Positions 1-13,386 of a stretch of 64,000 bases of DNA are shown here, one piece after another. The stretch lies in the NCBI GenBank assembly GCA_903813345.2, contig CAIIXF020000007.1:3045730-3109729 (forward strand), read 5' to 3'. The notes beneath the pieces were generated by a model. That model was not told the origin of the DNA. It saw nothing but the letters and a program-made list of their open reading frames with translations, and did no database searches. Each line of letters starts with the position of its first letter. Position 1 is the first letter of the stretch. Made by a program: the position numbers and the translations under genes. This DNA is from Owenia fusiformis. Its lineage: Eukaryota > Annelida > Polychaeta > Sabellida > Oweniidae.

Positions 1-230
1 AATATCTATCTGTATGCAAAAAATCAGCCAAAAATGTTGAAGTGTAGTGTCAGGCTTTGAGAAACTTAAAAAAGCTTAGATTTGACCTTGATTTTGACCT
101 TTGACCTTGACCTAGATATGAAATATTTTCCCATCAAGATCAAACCAGGTATCTAGTAGGAGAATATAGTAGAAAGTTGAAAGCTAGTTGAAAGTAGGAG
201 AAAACTGCTTTGAAAGAATAATAATAAATA

Positions 231-324
231 AAGAAAAGCTACAAAAGCTATAGGAGGCCCTTTCAGGAGGGCCTCCTAAGAAAAGCTACAAAAGCTATAG
301 GAGGCCCTTTCAGTAGGGCCTCCA
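231..324. repeat. Two tandem 47-bp copies, each with a hairpin
   Basis: Copies at 231-277 and 278-324 are nearly identical. Each ends in the inverted repeat GGAGGCCCT...AGGGCCTCC with a five- to six-base loop, so each can fold into a stable stem. No gene product is implied. Confidence 0.8.
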
Positions 325-613
325 AATAATACATTATGTTTCTAAATGAACTTCTCCAAATTAAGTCCCATTCAACTTTTATAAGCATATTATCTGAAAA
401 AATCCACAGAAAAGTATATACTTTTACAGAATTTTGACTTGAAAATTGAGATGGGGGATTAAACACAAGCCTATGGCTGCAAACTGAAATGTTATACCTA
501 AGTGATAAAAATTCAATTTGTCTATGTAAGAATATTATATTTAAAAAGAAGTTGCATGAAGGAAGGGGAGGGGGTTAACAACACCATTTGGCTTAAAACA
601 TGAAACATAGTAT

Positions 614-1016
614 ACTAAGGGGAGGCATCAAAAGTTCTATGTCGGATCGGAAACTAAATAAATCTAGTTTTGACTCTGACCCCCCCCCCTCCCCCCCAAA
701 ACTAAATACCATGAAAGTTGATCACTGACTTCCGGTTCGAGAATTTTAAACACAATCTAGTTTTTGTTAATTCCTATCGTAATTTGCGGCTTTTAACAAC
801 TATTGATGGAATAGAATCCATTGGAATGATTTTGACGAAGAAAGCAAAATCTTTATTTTTAAACCATTCCAAGGCATTCTGAGTCGAAATTGCCCAAAAT
901 TTGAAATGTTGAAATTTGTCGGATAGCAAACTGAAATGGGTTTGAACCCCCTCCCCCCCTAACTAGATTTATTTAGTTTTCTATCCGACATCGAACTTTT
1001 GATGCCTCCCCTAAGT
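614..1016. mobile_element. MITE-like element with about 55-bp terminal inverted repeats
   Basis: The left end reads TAAGGGGAGGCATCAAAAGT and the right end is its near-perfect reverse complement. The match extends through GTCGGAT and AACTAAATAAATCTAGTT to a C/G homopolymer tract on each inner side. The total is about 400 bp with no coding capacity, so this is a non-autonomous DNA transposon of unassigned superfamily. Confidence 0.75.
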
Positions 1017-1740
1017 AATTAAAATTGATTTGTCTTTGAATAGGAATAAATAATCATTTGCATAATTTTTAAATATTTGGTTGCCATTATTCTATGTTAA
1101 TTAGGTGTCTTAACTCTCAAATTAATGTCAAAAGATTAATCTCTTTACAACAGATTATAAGAGTTCATTTGCATAATTCTTAAATATTCTGATCTTAATT
1201 GTTATTATATATGATAATCTTACTCTTTCTAATGCTCCCTCTTCAGTAATTATTATTGTCTGTGAGTGTAGACAGTGCAAGTCAAAAACTCATTGTTGAT
1301 CAAATAAAACCAAATAGGATTTACTCCAAGTAAAAATGTTTATTCAGTCTGCAATAAGGGAATCCAGTGAGCTGATTTTATCACTTATTTTGTCTTTTTT
1401 TACATAAGTGCCAAAGTTAAATGATAGCAAATCCCAGCAAACAAATTATTACTTTTAATTGTGGGGTCAAATCATCAATTAAAAAAATATTAAGTAAACA
1501 GTTCTTTGTCATATGACACTATGTACAGAATGTACTAAACATATATTCAGATTGTAAAAACATTGTTGTATTTCAGGCCTGAAACCAGCTTTTGTCAAGA
1601 AGGTTGACTTTCTCAAAGATTTTGGGGTGGGGGGTGTCATATTCTTTTATCTATGATTAATGAGACTAATTCTCAATCCAGCTTGGATTCATTCGTTAAA
1701 ATATTGATTCAATTTTGAAGATTTTGGTAAAAACAAAACC

Positions 1741-1971
1741 TGCCAAAATTGTTGATTTTACAACTCAAGTGTCATGGTAAAAACATGGCATGTTCATGAA
1801 AAAACAATTACCAAACCACCAATTACCACGGAAAATCATGGTAAATATCCATGGAAGATTAACATGGGTATCCATGAATTTCCATGGAAAATACCATGAA
1901 AAACCATGAATTTCCATGGAAAACCATGGATTACCATGGACGCACCATGGAATACCATGGTTACCATGGCT
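1741..1971. repeat. Cluster of CCATGG palindromes
   Basis: About 230 bp in which ATGG and CCATGG recur every 10-25 bases (for example CCATGGAAAACCATGG and TACCATGG). It is a degenerate short-period repeat rather than a strict tandem array, and both strands carry the same motif because the core is palindromic. Confidence 0.75.
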
Positions 1972-2406
1972 TTTTTCTTAAGGGTTGTCAACTTAGAATA
2001 AAAGAAGAGATTTTCAGAAGGATTAAATAAGATACAAAGTTGAAAAAGAATATTTAGCTGGTTTTGTAATTCTTAATAGCTCCTCACCTAATGCTATGTG
2101 CAAAGTTGAGAGTCGATGACATCACTTCCTGTGTGAAATTTTAAAAGATGGCAGCTTACTGGAATTGAGCATCACATTTCTAAGTGATCAAATTTGACCA
2201 TATCAAAACATTTTTGCGTGTTTTGCTAAACATGGCAAGCATATATATGGTTATAGCTACCATATGAGGAGAGAGATGGTTTGGCAAGGAATATTCCTTT
2301 AAGACAAGGTAATTGGCCTGGTTGTATACTGTTGAAAGAGATAAACTTTACATAAATAATTACCCATTAATGAAATCACAACAGTAAAATCATATGGTAA
2401 CCTTAC

Positions 2407-5400
2407 CACAAATCTGATATCTATCCAAGTTTTTTCTCCTGAACTTCTTGATACGTCTAATTTCCTCTTTTTCTCTTGTCACTATGTCATAAATGAACAT
2501 GTATCTTTCACCTGAAATACAACAACAAACAAACATCATAAATAGTTCTCGGTTACCTCTGAATAATACAGAAATCCATGTGCTATATAAGCATCATAAA
2601 TAGCTTTATGAGATCGATCAATAAGTTCTGAGAAAATGTCTCTTAAATTATGACTTTCTCCTTGAAATTTCCACAGGGCAATCTACAAATACTCCAAAAT
2701 AAATAAAAGGAAAGATATATTTTCATTTCAGAATTTTACTTCTTTTTTGATAACTCCAATGTTATGTGTTTTTTACATTATACACTCACTGATATAAACA
2801 ATCCGCCTGAGATCCCTCATGAGATTATAAGGTGCGTGTTCCTCACTTAATTCCTCCTCATGTATTGCTCCATTAGAAAGGTTGATCAGCAAAATGTACC
2901 CTGAAAATGGCAAGAAAAATTATGTAAATGAATTGCAGGTTTGGCTGAACCATTATAAATGTATTGGCACGATACCATGATTTCAATTACCATTATTATT
3001 AGAGTGTCATTTTAATTTTGTTTCACATCAAATATAAGTCTTTATTTTGATCAACAGGATTGAAAAAAGTAAAGCAGAGAGAGAGCAAAAAAGAAAGAAT
3101 TTGAGAAAATAAAGGAAATAAATTAAACATGTTGTTTGTACCTGTTTTATCCCCTGATGTATTTGTTCCACAGACAATATATGTGTCATCAACGGCATAG
3201 TTGATACGATTATACTCTCCGAGGTTTTCAAACGTTTGGATGCAAACAGCCTCTTGTACATTCCAGATTTTAACACAACCTGCATCCTTACTGACTACAA
3301 GAAGAATTCAAATTAATTGTAAAATATTGAACAATTTGAAATAATACAATTTTTATGTCACCACAAGTGGTGTTATTGTTATGGTCTTTTTGGATGGTGT
3401 TCAGTATTCGGCGACTGGTGTCTGGCATTTGACAGTTGGTTGGCAGTTTCAGAGGTTGGAATTCTGCGTTAAGCGTCTTGTGTACAATGGCAGGTAGTGA
3501 CATTTTGCATGTTAATGTCTTGTTTCATACATGATGTAGTCATATATTAATTTGGTAAATTACCAAAAGGTTCTGTATGCATATATTGAATTTGATTATA
3601 GAAGCATTTCCATGAAAATCCTCTTAATCTTTTTCATGTCCGAAATAATGAAATGGATAAAAAGGTTAAATATTGAATTTCTAAATGACTTGTGAATATA
3701 TCAAGGGGCTGGCTTATTAAGAGAGGCATACCTGTTGCTGCAAACATTCCATCCTGAGTAATAGTAATTGAGTCTGCCTGTTCATTCAAGGCATGTGTGA
3801 GTTGACCCCCTGGTTGTGTGAGCATGATATTAGATGGCTGAATATGTGAGATAGTTGTAGTCTCCATACATTGCTTCAGCAGATCCCCAATATCCTAAAA
3901 CAATATGTATTTGTGTATTCATTTGTATTTATGTATTGATTTAACTAATTTGGTAACAGTACTTTTAAACAACATATTTACAAAAATTGATAAAAGTATT
4001 ATTTTCACATTGTTAATTTTGCAGATAGTGTATATTTTGAGATCCAAAATGAAGCCGGAACATTCTCAAATTGTAACAGAAATGGGCAAGTAGTTCAATC
4101 CCGTTTCCTGAAATGCACACAATGTACCTTAGAAAGTCTTCCTGAGATTTGAGCAGGTAGTTGGCTACAATCATCTTCAAGTGCAGCCTGAGACAACTGA
4201 ATAGCTTCACGTACAGCTGTTAGATCAGCATTATCAGGCATACTGTAACTGGCATCAGTGAAGTCTTCTAGGACACTCCTGAAGGTCAATTCAAATATGA
4301 CATTTAATACCACTTTCTCTTCAAGTTAAGCAAATTATTGGGATGAAGTGAAATCTATATGAAAGTTAAAATCTTTGTGTACATTGTATCGTAAAACCAC
4401 AGAATTAGTTTGACCTCGATTTTGTCTATTTAGGTCTTTGGGACTTAGTTTTAGTTTTTTTTCTGTTCAAAATTTGGGACTTAGTTTTAGTTTTTTTTCT
4501 GTTCAAAATATCATGGTCTTACTTTAGAGCTTCAGCGTTTTTCCCTTTGGCAATCATGGTTACATATTAGTACATGTAATAGTTTCTCTGCATACATTGC
4601 ATACAGACTGCACACATATACACTTATTGTAGAGAATATTTGATTTACCTGACTGAGGTTGCACACATTTTTGTATACATGAAGTCTAAATTGAACAACA
4701 CATGTTCCATGAGTTCGTCAAATCTCCCTGCCATTCTGAGATGCATGGGTAATTCATTGAGCTTACGCAGGTTGAAGATCTTATTGAACTTAAGAGGCTG
4801 TGACGCAACTAACCGATCGCCCTCTCCAGATTTTCCTGATTTATCAACAAATGGCTTTGCTTTACCTGAAATGATTGTGATAAGTTAATACATGCAAAAT
4901 GCCACCATTTCTTACAGACATCAAACTCAGAATGCTGCCCGCCGGACACCAAACACCGAACACACTTCACATGTTATCAAAGTACTGTCTAAACCATGAG
5001 ACATACTATGAAATGTTACATTGAATAAACAGATGATCAGCATGCTATAAATGCCAAATTTGTAAATTCTGCTCAAAATAATGCAACCTAATATTAGTAC
5101 TTAGTATTTAGTTTAGCGTATGTTAACGTAATAAATGGTACAATACCATCTTGCCATTTTCCCAGGAAGAAATCTGCAATATTGGAATGCATCAACCTTA
5201 CTTCATCAGGGTTGCTACAGTAACGCTCTCCAGCAGCTTCTACAAACTGCCTGTGATACCAGTACATCACAGTTACCCCATCTGCCCCTCGGTCAACTAA
5301 ATAGAAATATATGTACACAAGTATAGTAACATTACATATTTTATATAATAACTGTTGATAAATAATATAACACAAGAAAAGCAGAATAAGAACAATTAAA

Positions 5401-8400
5401 AACACAACTATGTATTTTATTGGTGTGATTAATTTGGGAGGTTAAAATCTTATTTGATTGAACTGTAAGCATTTTTCTTCATACATCTTTTGCACTGGCT
5501 TACAATACTATCTCATAAAGGTTGATTAATACTGAATAAAAGAACTACATTGTATATCTGTTACAGATCATAGTGTAACTGAACCCAAGTTATTTTTTAA
5601 ATCACAATCAGGATCAGGTACTTTTTCATGTCCACCAACTAATGATAAAATGCTTGTACCAATATACTGCTGAAGATCTGCCTTGATACGGACCATCAAT
5701 AGAGGGGGTAGGCGCCGCACAGGGGGTGTCCAATATTGGTATACATCATTCAACACATCCTCATCACATGACAGGATATCTTCAAGCTCAGCCTCTGTCA
5801 AACCACTGCGTCCTAAAATATAACATCACATGTAAAAAATGAAAATTATATGTTGAACTACTCTATGTTGATCTACTCTATGTTGAACTACTCTATGTTG
5901 AACTACTCTATGTTGAACTACTATATGTTGAACTACTTTATGTTGAACAACCATATATGAATTTCATATCTGGTGTAGGAGTTCACCTTTGACCTCTATG
6001 AGAGGCAAAAAAATACAGTAATTTCCAAGTTCATGACTTAACAAATATACTTTTTTATCAATATTAATTTGTGTTAGATATATATATTGTACAAAATATT
6101 GAATTCTAATCATACACATTATTTTGCGATTAGAGGCATACAAAATTACATGTACAGTAAAACCTGTGGAACATCTTTGATACTTCAAAAAGTGTTCCAC
6201 TTGGGAGGTGTTCATTTGACATTTTAAGTAAGTTGGTCTTGGGACTCTGAAAAGTGTTCCACTAGCAGAGGTGTTCCACTTCTAGAGGTGTTCCTTTTGA
6301 CAGGTTTCACTGCATTCTGAAGTCATACATACCCAGAGTCATGTATCCCAATGTACGAGAAACAAGTAGCTTTCCGTGTACTCTCTCAACCCTTGCAAAC
6401 AACATACTAATCATTTCCTGTACTGTCGCTTTCAAGATCGTCTCATCTGGCTTTGAATATGATTTCCAACGAGTGGCCTCATCAAAGCAAAGTTTAAGAT
6501 GGAGGGGTAATGGGAGAGATTCAAAGGCACCAATCACAAGTTTCATTTGTGTTTTGGTTAGTGTTCTATTCGCACCAGAGAGCCACTGTTGCAAGATGGT
6601 GTTCACATCTCTCTGAGGTAACACAGGCACTTCAAGGAAGTATTTGGGATCCTGAATTTTCAACTGAAAATTAATGGCAAACATTCTAGGTTAAGAGAAA
6701 ACAGGGAAGGTATACATTCTCACTCACAATATAGATCTAAAAATCTGATGTGCAAAAGAATTTGTTCTTTCATTCTCAATGAATATGTACAATCTAGATT
6801 ACAAGGCTAGATCAAAGATTCATCCCCAATTTAAAGTGTGTATACTAATATTAATGAAGTAAAAATTTCAAAAAGGGTACAAATGCCCATGCATTAATGA
6901 GTATTGTTACCTTAAGAGCTGGAAAACAAAGGTATTGAGCTTCAGGTAGTGTTGACACGACAATTTTCACATGGTCGGGTAGATTAAGAGGGAGCCACCC
7001 AACCTGCCTGCCTCCACCATCCTGGTCAAACTGGTCCAATGAATCAAGAAACAATACCAGGGGGCAATGTACATTTGCATGCTTTAGAACACGAACAAAT
7101 TCTTTCTGTAATGGTTTCATGTCCTGTGATAAAAGAAATAAAAAAGAATGGCTCACATAAATTCTTTTAATGGTACAGTCAATTCAACAAATGCAAATGT
7201 CTCTCACATTCACTAATATTGTGATTTTAAATCATTTGACAACTAGGCCTACCCATATTTCCTAATTTCACCTGATGAGTTTTATGGTTTTTCAATGTTT
7301 CTTTTGTAACATTTTCATTCACTTTTTAACACTGTTGTGCACCTTAAAAGCAAAACAATTTTTGGGATGGAGACTAAATATAAAAATGTATTTGATGAAA
7401 ACATCAAATTGTCAGATTAGCATGTTGCAATTACAAAAATGTACCTCAGGTGTGGGTGAAGTATCATCATATATCTTCTTTATTTGTTGAACTATGCTAA
7501 GCAACAGTGTCCTGATGTGTGAACTATCTGGAGTTGTACCAATAAACCTACAAACACAAACAGCAATTGCCATACATATCAGAATATTCATTGTTTGTCA
7601 ATATTTCAACATAAGACAAATTATACTTGAAAAATGTCATTAATTTTCTTTATAACATTTTATATATTTTCCTCTATACATTTTCCCTATAATTTCTTAG
7701 AGACCAATTTGACATATGCTCTCACCTGAGAATGACAGCACCTTTTCTGTTTGTGTGTTCATGTATCCAAGACCAACAGTGTTTAGAAGCAGCAGCCATG
7801 ATTGATGTCTTTCCACTGCCTGATTGTCCATGTACAACAAATGGGTGATTCTCATAACCAACGCCATCTATATAATTTTTTATCTCCTACAATGTACAGA
7901 TGAAAACCCATAATGAACACGTCAAACTGGATTCAATTGCAAACTGTTGGAAAATGAAAATTGAATTCATATAATATGTAAGAAAACATTTCAATATTTA
8001 TTTTTTAATTGACTATGAAATCAATTAGTTGTATACTGTATTTGTAGTATGTGCTTTCTTGCGTTAAAACGAAAGGTTACAGTGATCTGAGAATAAACAT
8101 ATTGAACAGGAGTGTATAAAATCATTGACAGTCAATATATCAATGCTTGCATGTGTCCATTCATTTTTTTAAAAACTAGTGATGAAAAATTAAAGTACGG
8201 ATACATGTTTATTTTTCAAGAAAGTGGAGGGAGTCAGTAATGGTTGTCCTGAAATGTTTGCATCAGAAAAACTCACCTTTAAGACATCTTTTCTTCCTTG
8301 AAAGGACTTGTATTTGTCCTGTGCAAATGAGCTGTGTTCAACAATCTCTGCATATAGAGCTCCCTGCACTTGTTGCTTCTCTTTCAGGTTAATACCATCA

Positions 8401-11400
8401 GTTATCATCTTCCTCATGGTCGTTTCAAAGTCCTCACAGAGACTATCTATATACTCTTGATGGAGAGGTTCATTTGCAGGGTCCACACCTTATCAATAGA
8501 CAATTAATTGATAATCATGATTACTATATACTAGTAATCATTGTATATACCTGTAATGTAGCTTGGTCCTGATTAGATTCATGAGAGTTAGATGTAACTT
8601 TTAAAAAGACATATATGTATGATGTGAGTTTTCATTGAAAAGTCCAAAATATATTGTAAAAAATAGAAAAACGAATTATCCAGATAAATAATATATAGCC
8701 CTACACAATGTGAATAAAATAGCCAGAGGTTCATATTAGAATAATATGAAAGTGAATTTTATAAACATTTCACAACAGATTTATAAATACATGTACATGG
8801 ACTCAATCTCAAAATATACTGAAATAATACCATTTTCTGCCCATTTGATTTGGTATTCTTTGATACTGTCAGCTGGTAGAACAGTGGAAATCTTCTTCGA
8901 TGCAAGATTGCTCACCATCATCTCAGAATCCCTGTCTATGGTACCATCCTTACAGTCTTGAAAAATACATATAGATTGTAGAACAATGGCTTAAAATAGG
9001 GATGACTTCTAAATCATAATTAATAATGGCATATACTAGTATGTACACTGTAGCATGTCAATACAAGCCCATGGTCAATATTAAGCAAGCCCTGTACTTA
9101 TAGGAATGTGATTGCTTTCAAGTTTAGAATGTTTAAAATATTTTTACCAAGTTCAATTAGATTAGGATATTAAATGTATACGGACTAATTTATTGTGTAA
9201 ACATCCTGAGGTATATGCCCTTTTTGTCAAAATACATGTGTAAAGTATTTAGACATTTCAATCAGTATATAATTTTTTTAATTGTCTCCATAGACATGAC
9301 ATCATCCAAAAAAAAAGTGAAACTTGACTGAAACATATACAAGAAGAGGAAAATGGGTGTGAAATGTCTATGTGACAAAGACATATGTCTAATTAAACAA
9401 AACATAAGCTATAATATGCACCTTTATATCGAGACAGAAGCCTGTTTGGTGGTTGGTCTCCAATGTCTGTGATGATCCTCCTGAACCAGACACAATGTTC
9501 ATCTGCATTGGAAGTGTTTAAAATGCCTCTGGTGATTTCATCCTCAGTCACTGAAACATTATTGGGATTAATAGTCAGAAAGCTGAGTGATGAACATCGA
9601 TTAACCTGACAGTAAAATCGGGTTTACGTTTTTTTCGATTAATATTGTGAAATATTGTCCAATTAAGAAACCAGGAATTGTACTGAATTGTACTGAATTC
9701 AAAATAAACAGCCTGAAGAATTTAGTATACCTGAAATTGTGTACTTGTCACCCTTAGCATCCCCAGCCAGGACTTCAAATGAAGCATCTTGGAGGGCAGC
9801 ATGCATCAAGGTGGAATCCTCCCACCATGTCTGCTTAGCTGCCCCCTTCTTTTCACTGTCTTCACTTACATAATCTGGCAGATGTGTGTCAATGGGTTGT
9901 AGGATGTAAGACACGGGAACGCTGTTCTCATCTTTATCAAACCACCTAAGAAAGAAATAGAATATCAAATAAAAGTAAAAGGATGGATGGACTAATGGAC
10001 AAACTGACAGATCGATGAATAAACAATTGATGCTTAGTTGGTCCCAAAATAGAACCCTGTTATTTTATGGATCTATTGATCTAAACCTCCATTCCATCAC
10101 GGACCTCTGATTCCATTAAGCTAAGACTCCACTCCGCTTGAAAGTTTCTCAATTAAATCATTGTGATATATGTATATAATAATTTGATTACTGGTATTAT
10201 CCCATCCCCTATTGGATTAAGTGGATTATAATGTGAACATGCAGATGCTGAAGATACAGGGTGGGCTCAAAAATGGTAACCCAGTAATAGCTCCATCCAA
10301 CATGGGTTTAAAGTCATATTTGGCACAATTGTACCTTGTTCAATGTTTTTCAATTCTATCAAGTTTCATTCATCTATTTCAAATGATCCTGATTTTATAT
10401 GGCCATTTTGCAAAAGGTTTGGGTTACCTTTTTTGGATCACCTGTAATAGGTAAACTGCAATCATCAAAAGATCAAAGTAATTACAATTCCTGGTACATG
10501 TATATGGTATGACTTAATGTGTACAGATCATATTAATCAAAAGCAATGAGTACTAAATATATGGAGGTGTTCATCTATGATAAAACGAAGACTACTGTAC
10601 ATGTACCTACAAGACATTTGTCTATAACTGTTCAGAGTTAAAGAAAGATTTACTTTTTCAAAACTGAATATGCTGTTGGGTCTTTCTTCTCTACTGCTTC
10701 AATGAGTTGATCAAACTCCAAGGCATCAATGACTCTAGGTATGTTCCTATAGCCATACTTATGAGACAGGAATGTCTGCAAAAGTAGAACATGCATTATA
10801 ATTGTTTTTCTATAGATTCTTGTTTTTCAAACACTGCTCTTTGTAACCTTCATTAAAGCTCTTGTAAACTTCTGATTCCATAATAGAAGGTTTCTTGACT
10901 GTTAAAGATAAATGTACTGGAGTTAGACTGGATGCAAGTTTTTCACTAATTTCAACTAGTAAACAATTTGCACATACCACAAAGTTTGGTCCAGTTGAGA
11001 GTTTTTGACAATAGGCCAGTTCTTGCATACAGAGCTCTGTAGTCAGATGATCATTTCCACTTTCATCACGTACACCCCAACGCATGTCTACAACCTATAG
11101 GAGGAAAGACTAAAATGAACTTTAATAAATAAAACAAAGGATACAAAACAGTGTAAATAAATAGACAAATTACAATTGACAATTAGAGCTTAATAGTTCC
11201 ACATCAGTATTCTTGTCTCTTAGTGAAGAAAAAGCAGAATGTCTTTTTCTCAGAGAGTTATAGTCAATGTTTTTGTGACCTGTATTTGGTGACACCAGAT
11301 GGCATTTGTAACAAATGGTTACACTTTTGTAAACCACTTACAATAAATTTCCAGGTGGTGACATTTTGCCAAGTATCAAAATCTAAGACGTCATGCAATG

Positions 11401-12852
11401 TTATTCGTAACAAAGACAAATAAGGCATTAACATGATAAAATGTCATTACCTATTTGCTAAAATCTGTAGATGAAGATGAATTTGAAAAAGAAAATTTGG
11501 CCAACTAAAAGCAAATTGAAAAAACACTTTTTTGACTTTTTTACCTTTTTTGACCTTGAGCAGGTCATTAAAGGCCAAATCTAAAGTCAGATTTGGACTG
11601 CTGAGAACTTGTAGATGATTTTGAAAAAATTGGTCAATTTGAAGCAAGTTTCAAAAAGACCTTTTTGAATCTTTTCTGAGAACTTGTAAATGATTTTGAA
11701 AAAAATTAAAGTCAATCTGTACAGTTTTTGTTCTTAATTTCTTACAAACGCCAACTGCTTTACAGACACCGACTTCCAACTGTTGTCACAAAAAACGGAC
11801 ACCATAACAATATGACATGACATAACAAAATGAAAATAAAGGTAGAGCTTTGATATTATTCAAAATCATACCTGAAATTCATATCCATTCTCCTTACAGA
11901 ATGTCTTGAGTTTGGGATAGACCCGTTCCATGAGGTTATTCCTCTCATGGCTAGTGTCTGAAACCATTTATTAAGAATTATTATTCATAGTTTTGCAAGT
12001 CATCGGAACATTTACTACAACAGATCACCATTTTCAAATGAGCAAAATATTCTTTATTAGGCTTATTTGTCTAGAGTAATCACCAAGAAATTATCAACAA
12101 TAAACATGCAAATTAACTTCAAGTACAATACATTCATTGTATAGTGCTATACACATAATGCTCATGAAAGTCAAACTTAAACTACATGTACACTCTATAC
12201 ATTATTTTATTGATATGAAGAAATACCAAGCCTTTATACACTGTATACACCTTACATGAAATCCACAAATACATGATGATATATATTATTATTTTATACA
12301 GTACAGTACATGTATTACCTGTAAATGTGCTACTGGTAAATATTCGCACAATCTTAACATTGCTTGGAAATTCCAAATCTAACTTTCCCTGAAATATTTC
12401 ATCAGTATCTTTAGGTTGCGTGACATTATTTCCAGTTTTTGTCGCACTGAAATTAAATGAAATTACATGATACAACAAGAACAAGGAAAATGCATATACA
12501 TTAATTCAGGAGCATCATATTCAAACAATTATGTGTATATATTTTTTCAAATAATAGCAAAGATTAAATAGTCTAAATATGAAGAGAAAATTATTTTGAT
12601 GGAGGAATAAACTAAATGTTCTCTTTTAAGCTCTTTTACATATGCAAGTGTATAATTGTAGTTTGGCCATGCCCTGAACACACTTGGCCGTGCCTTCATA
12701 AATTCTAAATAGCAATGCATGTACAGTACATGTATGTGCAATACAACAAAATGAAACAAAAGAAGCAACTTCCTATATACTTACTCATTAATAGATTTTA
12801 GAGATGTCCTCTTATTTTTCCGTTCAAGATGTATATTCCACTGGTGATACAT
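2407..12852 (-). CDS. NWD1/NWD2-like NACHT and WD-repeat protein (21 exons, 3' end outside window)
   Basis: Exons in transcript order: 12852-12785, 12446-12319, 11957-11872, 11094-10978, 10775-10654, 9945-9731, 9550-9422, 8956-8831, 8488-8277, 7886-7726, 7547-7445, 7123-6911, 6663-6333, 5812-5660, 5296-5147, 4865-4649, 4278-4128, 3894-3732, 3294-3142, 2900-2790, 2511-2407. All have AG/GT borders and matching phase, giving about 1071 residues. The N-terminal region (about residues 54-105) has the VRIFTSSTF and VVDMRWGVRDE motifs typical of NWD1/NWD2 and related STAND proteins. The NACHT NTPase follows, with Walker A GQSGSGKTS at about 421-429 and Walker B PLVLFLDSLDQFD at about 510-522. The last exons (from residue 949, KDAGCVKIWNV) begin the WD repeats. 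Human NWD1/2 are roughly 1560-1740 residues, so 500 or more residues should lie left of the window. These are cytosolic STAND signalling/scaffold proteins, and the ligand is unknown. The first exon is the least certain: its ATG is in phase, but the exon is only 68 nt. Confidence 0.86.
3356..3520. repeat. Dispersed TGTCACCAC/GGTGGTGACATTTTG family, copy in the NWD1-like gene
   Basis: It starts ATGTCACCACAAGTGG and ends GGTAGTGACATTTTGCATG. Related copies or fragments are at about 11280-11370, 11745-11830, 19365-19510, 34133-34290, 37438-37565 and 53915-53965. Shared words include GGATGGTGTTCAG, AACAAATGG and GTGACATTTTGC. The outer ends are mutually inverted (GTCACCAC and GTGGTGAC), suggesting a MITE of about 150 bp. 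Confidence 0.65.
4438..4509. repeat. 36-bp tandem duplication
   Basis: Two adjacent copies of a 36-bp unit beginning TTGGGACTTAGTTTTAG and ending CTGTTCAAAA, inside an intron of the NWD1-like gene. Confidence 0.75.
5850..5954. repeat. 15-bp minisatellite, seven copies
   Basis: The unit ATGTTGAACTACTCT repeats seven times with one- or two-base changes, in the intron just upstream of exon 14 of the NWD1-like gene. Confidence 0.85.
6152..6314. mobile_element. Short MITE with ACAGTAAAACCTGT ends
   Basis: The left end ACAGTAAAACCTGT is mirrored at the right by ACAGGTTTCACTG. Inside, GTGTTCCACTT and GAGGTGTTCC recur. A smaller relative is at 16411-16470 (CAGTAAAACCTGT...GGGTTTTACTG), and a one-sided trace is near 47597. 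The element lies within an intron. Confidence 0.6.
7726..7886 (-). CDS. P-loop exon of the NWD1-like NTPase
   Basis: This exon of the NWD1-like gene carries the complete Walker A motif GQSGSGKTS, preceded by the beta strand HPFVV. The lysine and the Ser/Thr needed for nucleotide and magnesium binding are present. With the intact Walker B aspartates two exons later, the NACHT ATPase looks catalytically competent. The exon opens after TTGTAG and ends in phase 2 at GTGAGA. Confidence 0.88.
10255..10449. mobile_element. Small TIR element (ACAGGGTGGGCTC type)
   Basis: The left end ACAGGGTGGGCTCAAAAATG with GGTAACCC is matched at the right by GGGTTACC...TTTTGGATCACCTGTA in inverted orientation. 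It is about 195 bp, intronic and non-coding. The ends resemble those of the 45851-46400 element. Confidence 0.6.
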
Positions 12853-12922
12853 GCTTTCCTTTAGAGCTGACTGCTGTGTTCACATGAATCATGTCAAGTA
12901 CTCCTCAAATAATTACTCCTTA

Positions 12923-13296
12923 TTTAAAGGTGCAATAATTAGTGCAGAGGGGTCATTCAACGATCATGGACCAGTGTCAAAATATATTAAAGTTTGGATA
13001 TTTCATCAAGACTAACATCTATTTTTATTATCTACAAAGAAACCCCCTAGATAAACATTATTTTAGCTGATATTCCTCTTGAAACACGGTGGATCTTAAA
13101 AATATAAAAGTGGAAGTCCCCTTTTTGAAGCTTTGAACTGAATTTACACTTCTTAATGCTGAATATGATAATTAATCCATACATTTTAAGAAAATAGGTA
13201 TGTCAAAGAAGATGTTAAACCAAATGTTGCCTTGATAGCTCAGAAAAAATGAAAAAACTTTCCTATTTTCTCTACAGTCCTTATTGCCCCTTTAAA
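12923..13296. mobile_element. MITE with TTTAAAGGTGCAATAA ends (copy 1)
   Basis: It begins TTTAAAGGTGCAATAA and ends TTATTGCCCCTTTAAA, a TIR with one mismatch. A second copy in reverse orientation is at about 46444-46812, similar along its whole length. The element lies just upstream of the first exon of the NWD1-like gene and may overlap its promoter region. Confidence 0.82.
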
Positions 13297-13386
13297 GAAG
13301 ATAGTCTGTAATCATCTATATGGTTAAAATAGTTGATGGTTAAATGTTGCCTTCTTCTTTTTTGGCTATAGGCTTTGGTAAGTTTA

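Larger units (their letters stand above)
1..2406. other. Intron or downstream region of the NWD1-like gene, repeat-filled
   Basis: No coding exon could be joined here. Exon 21 ends at 2407 with a good donor in phase 1, so this stretch is probably a long intron leading to WD-repeat exons beyond the left edge. It holds a 47-bp tandem duplication (231-324), an inverted-repeat element (about 614-1016) and a cluster of CCATGG palindromes (1741-1971). Confidence 0.6.
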
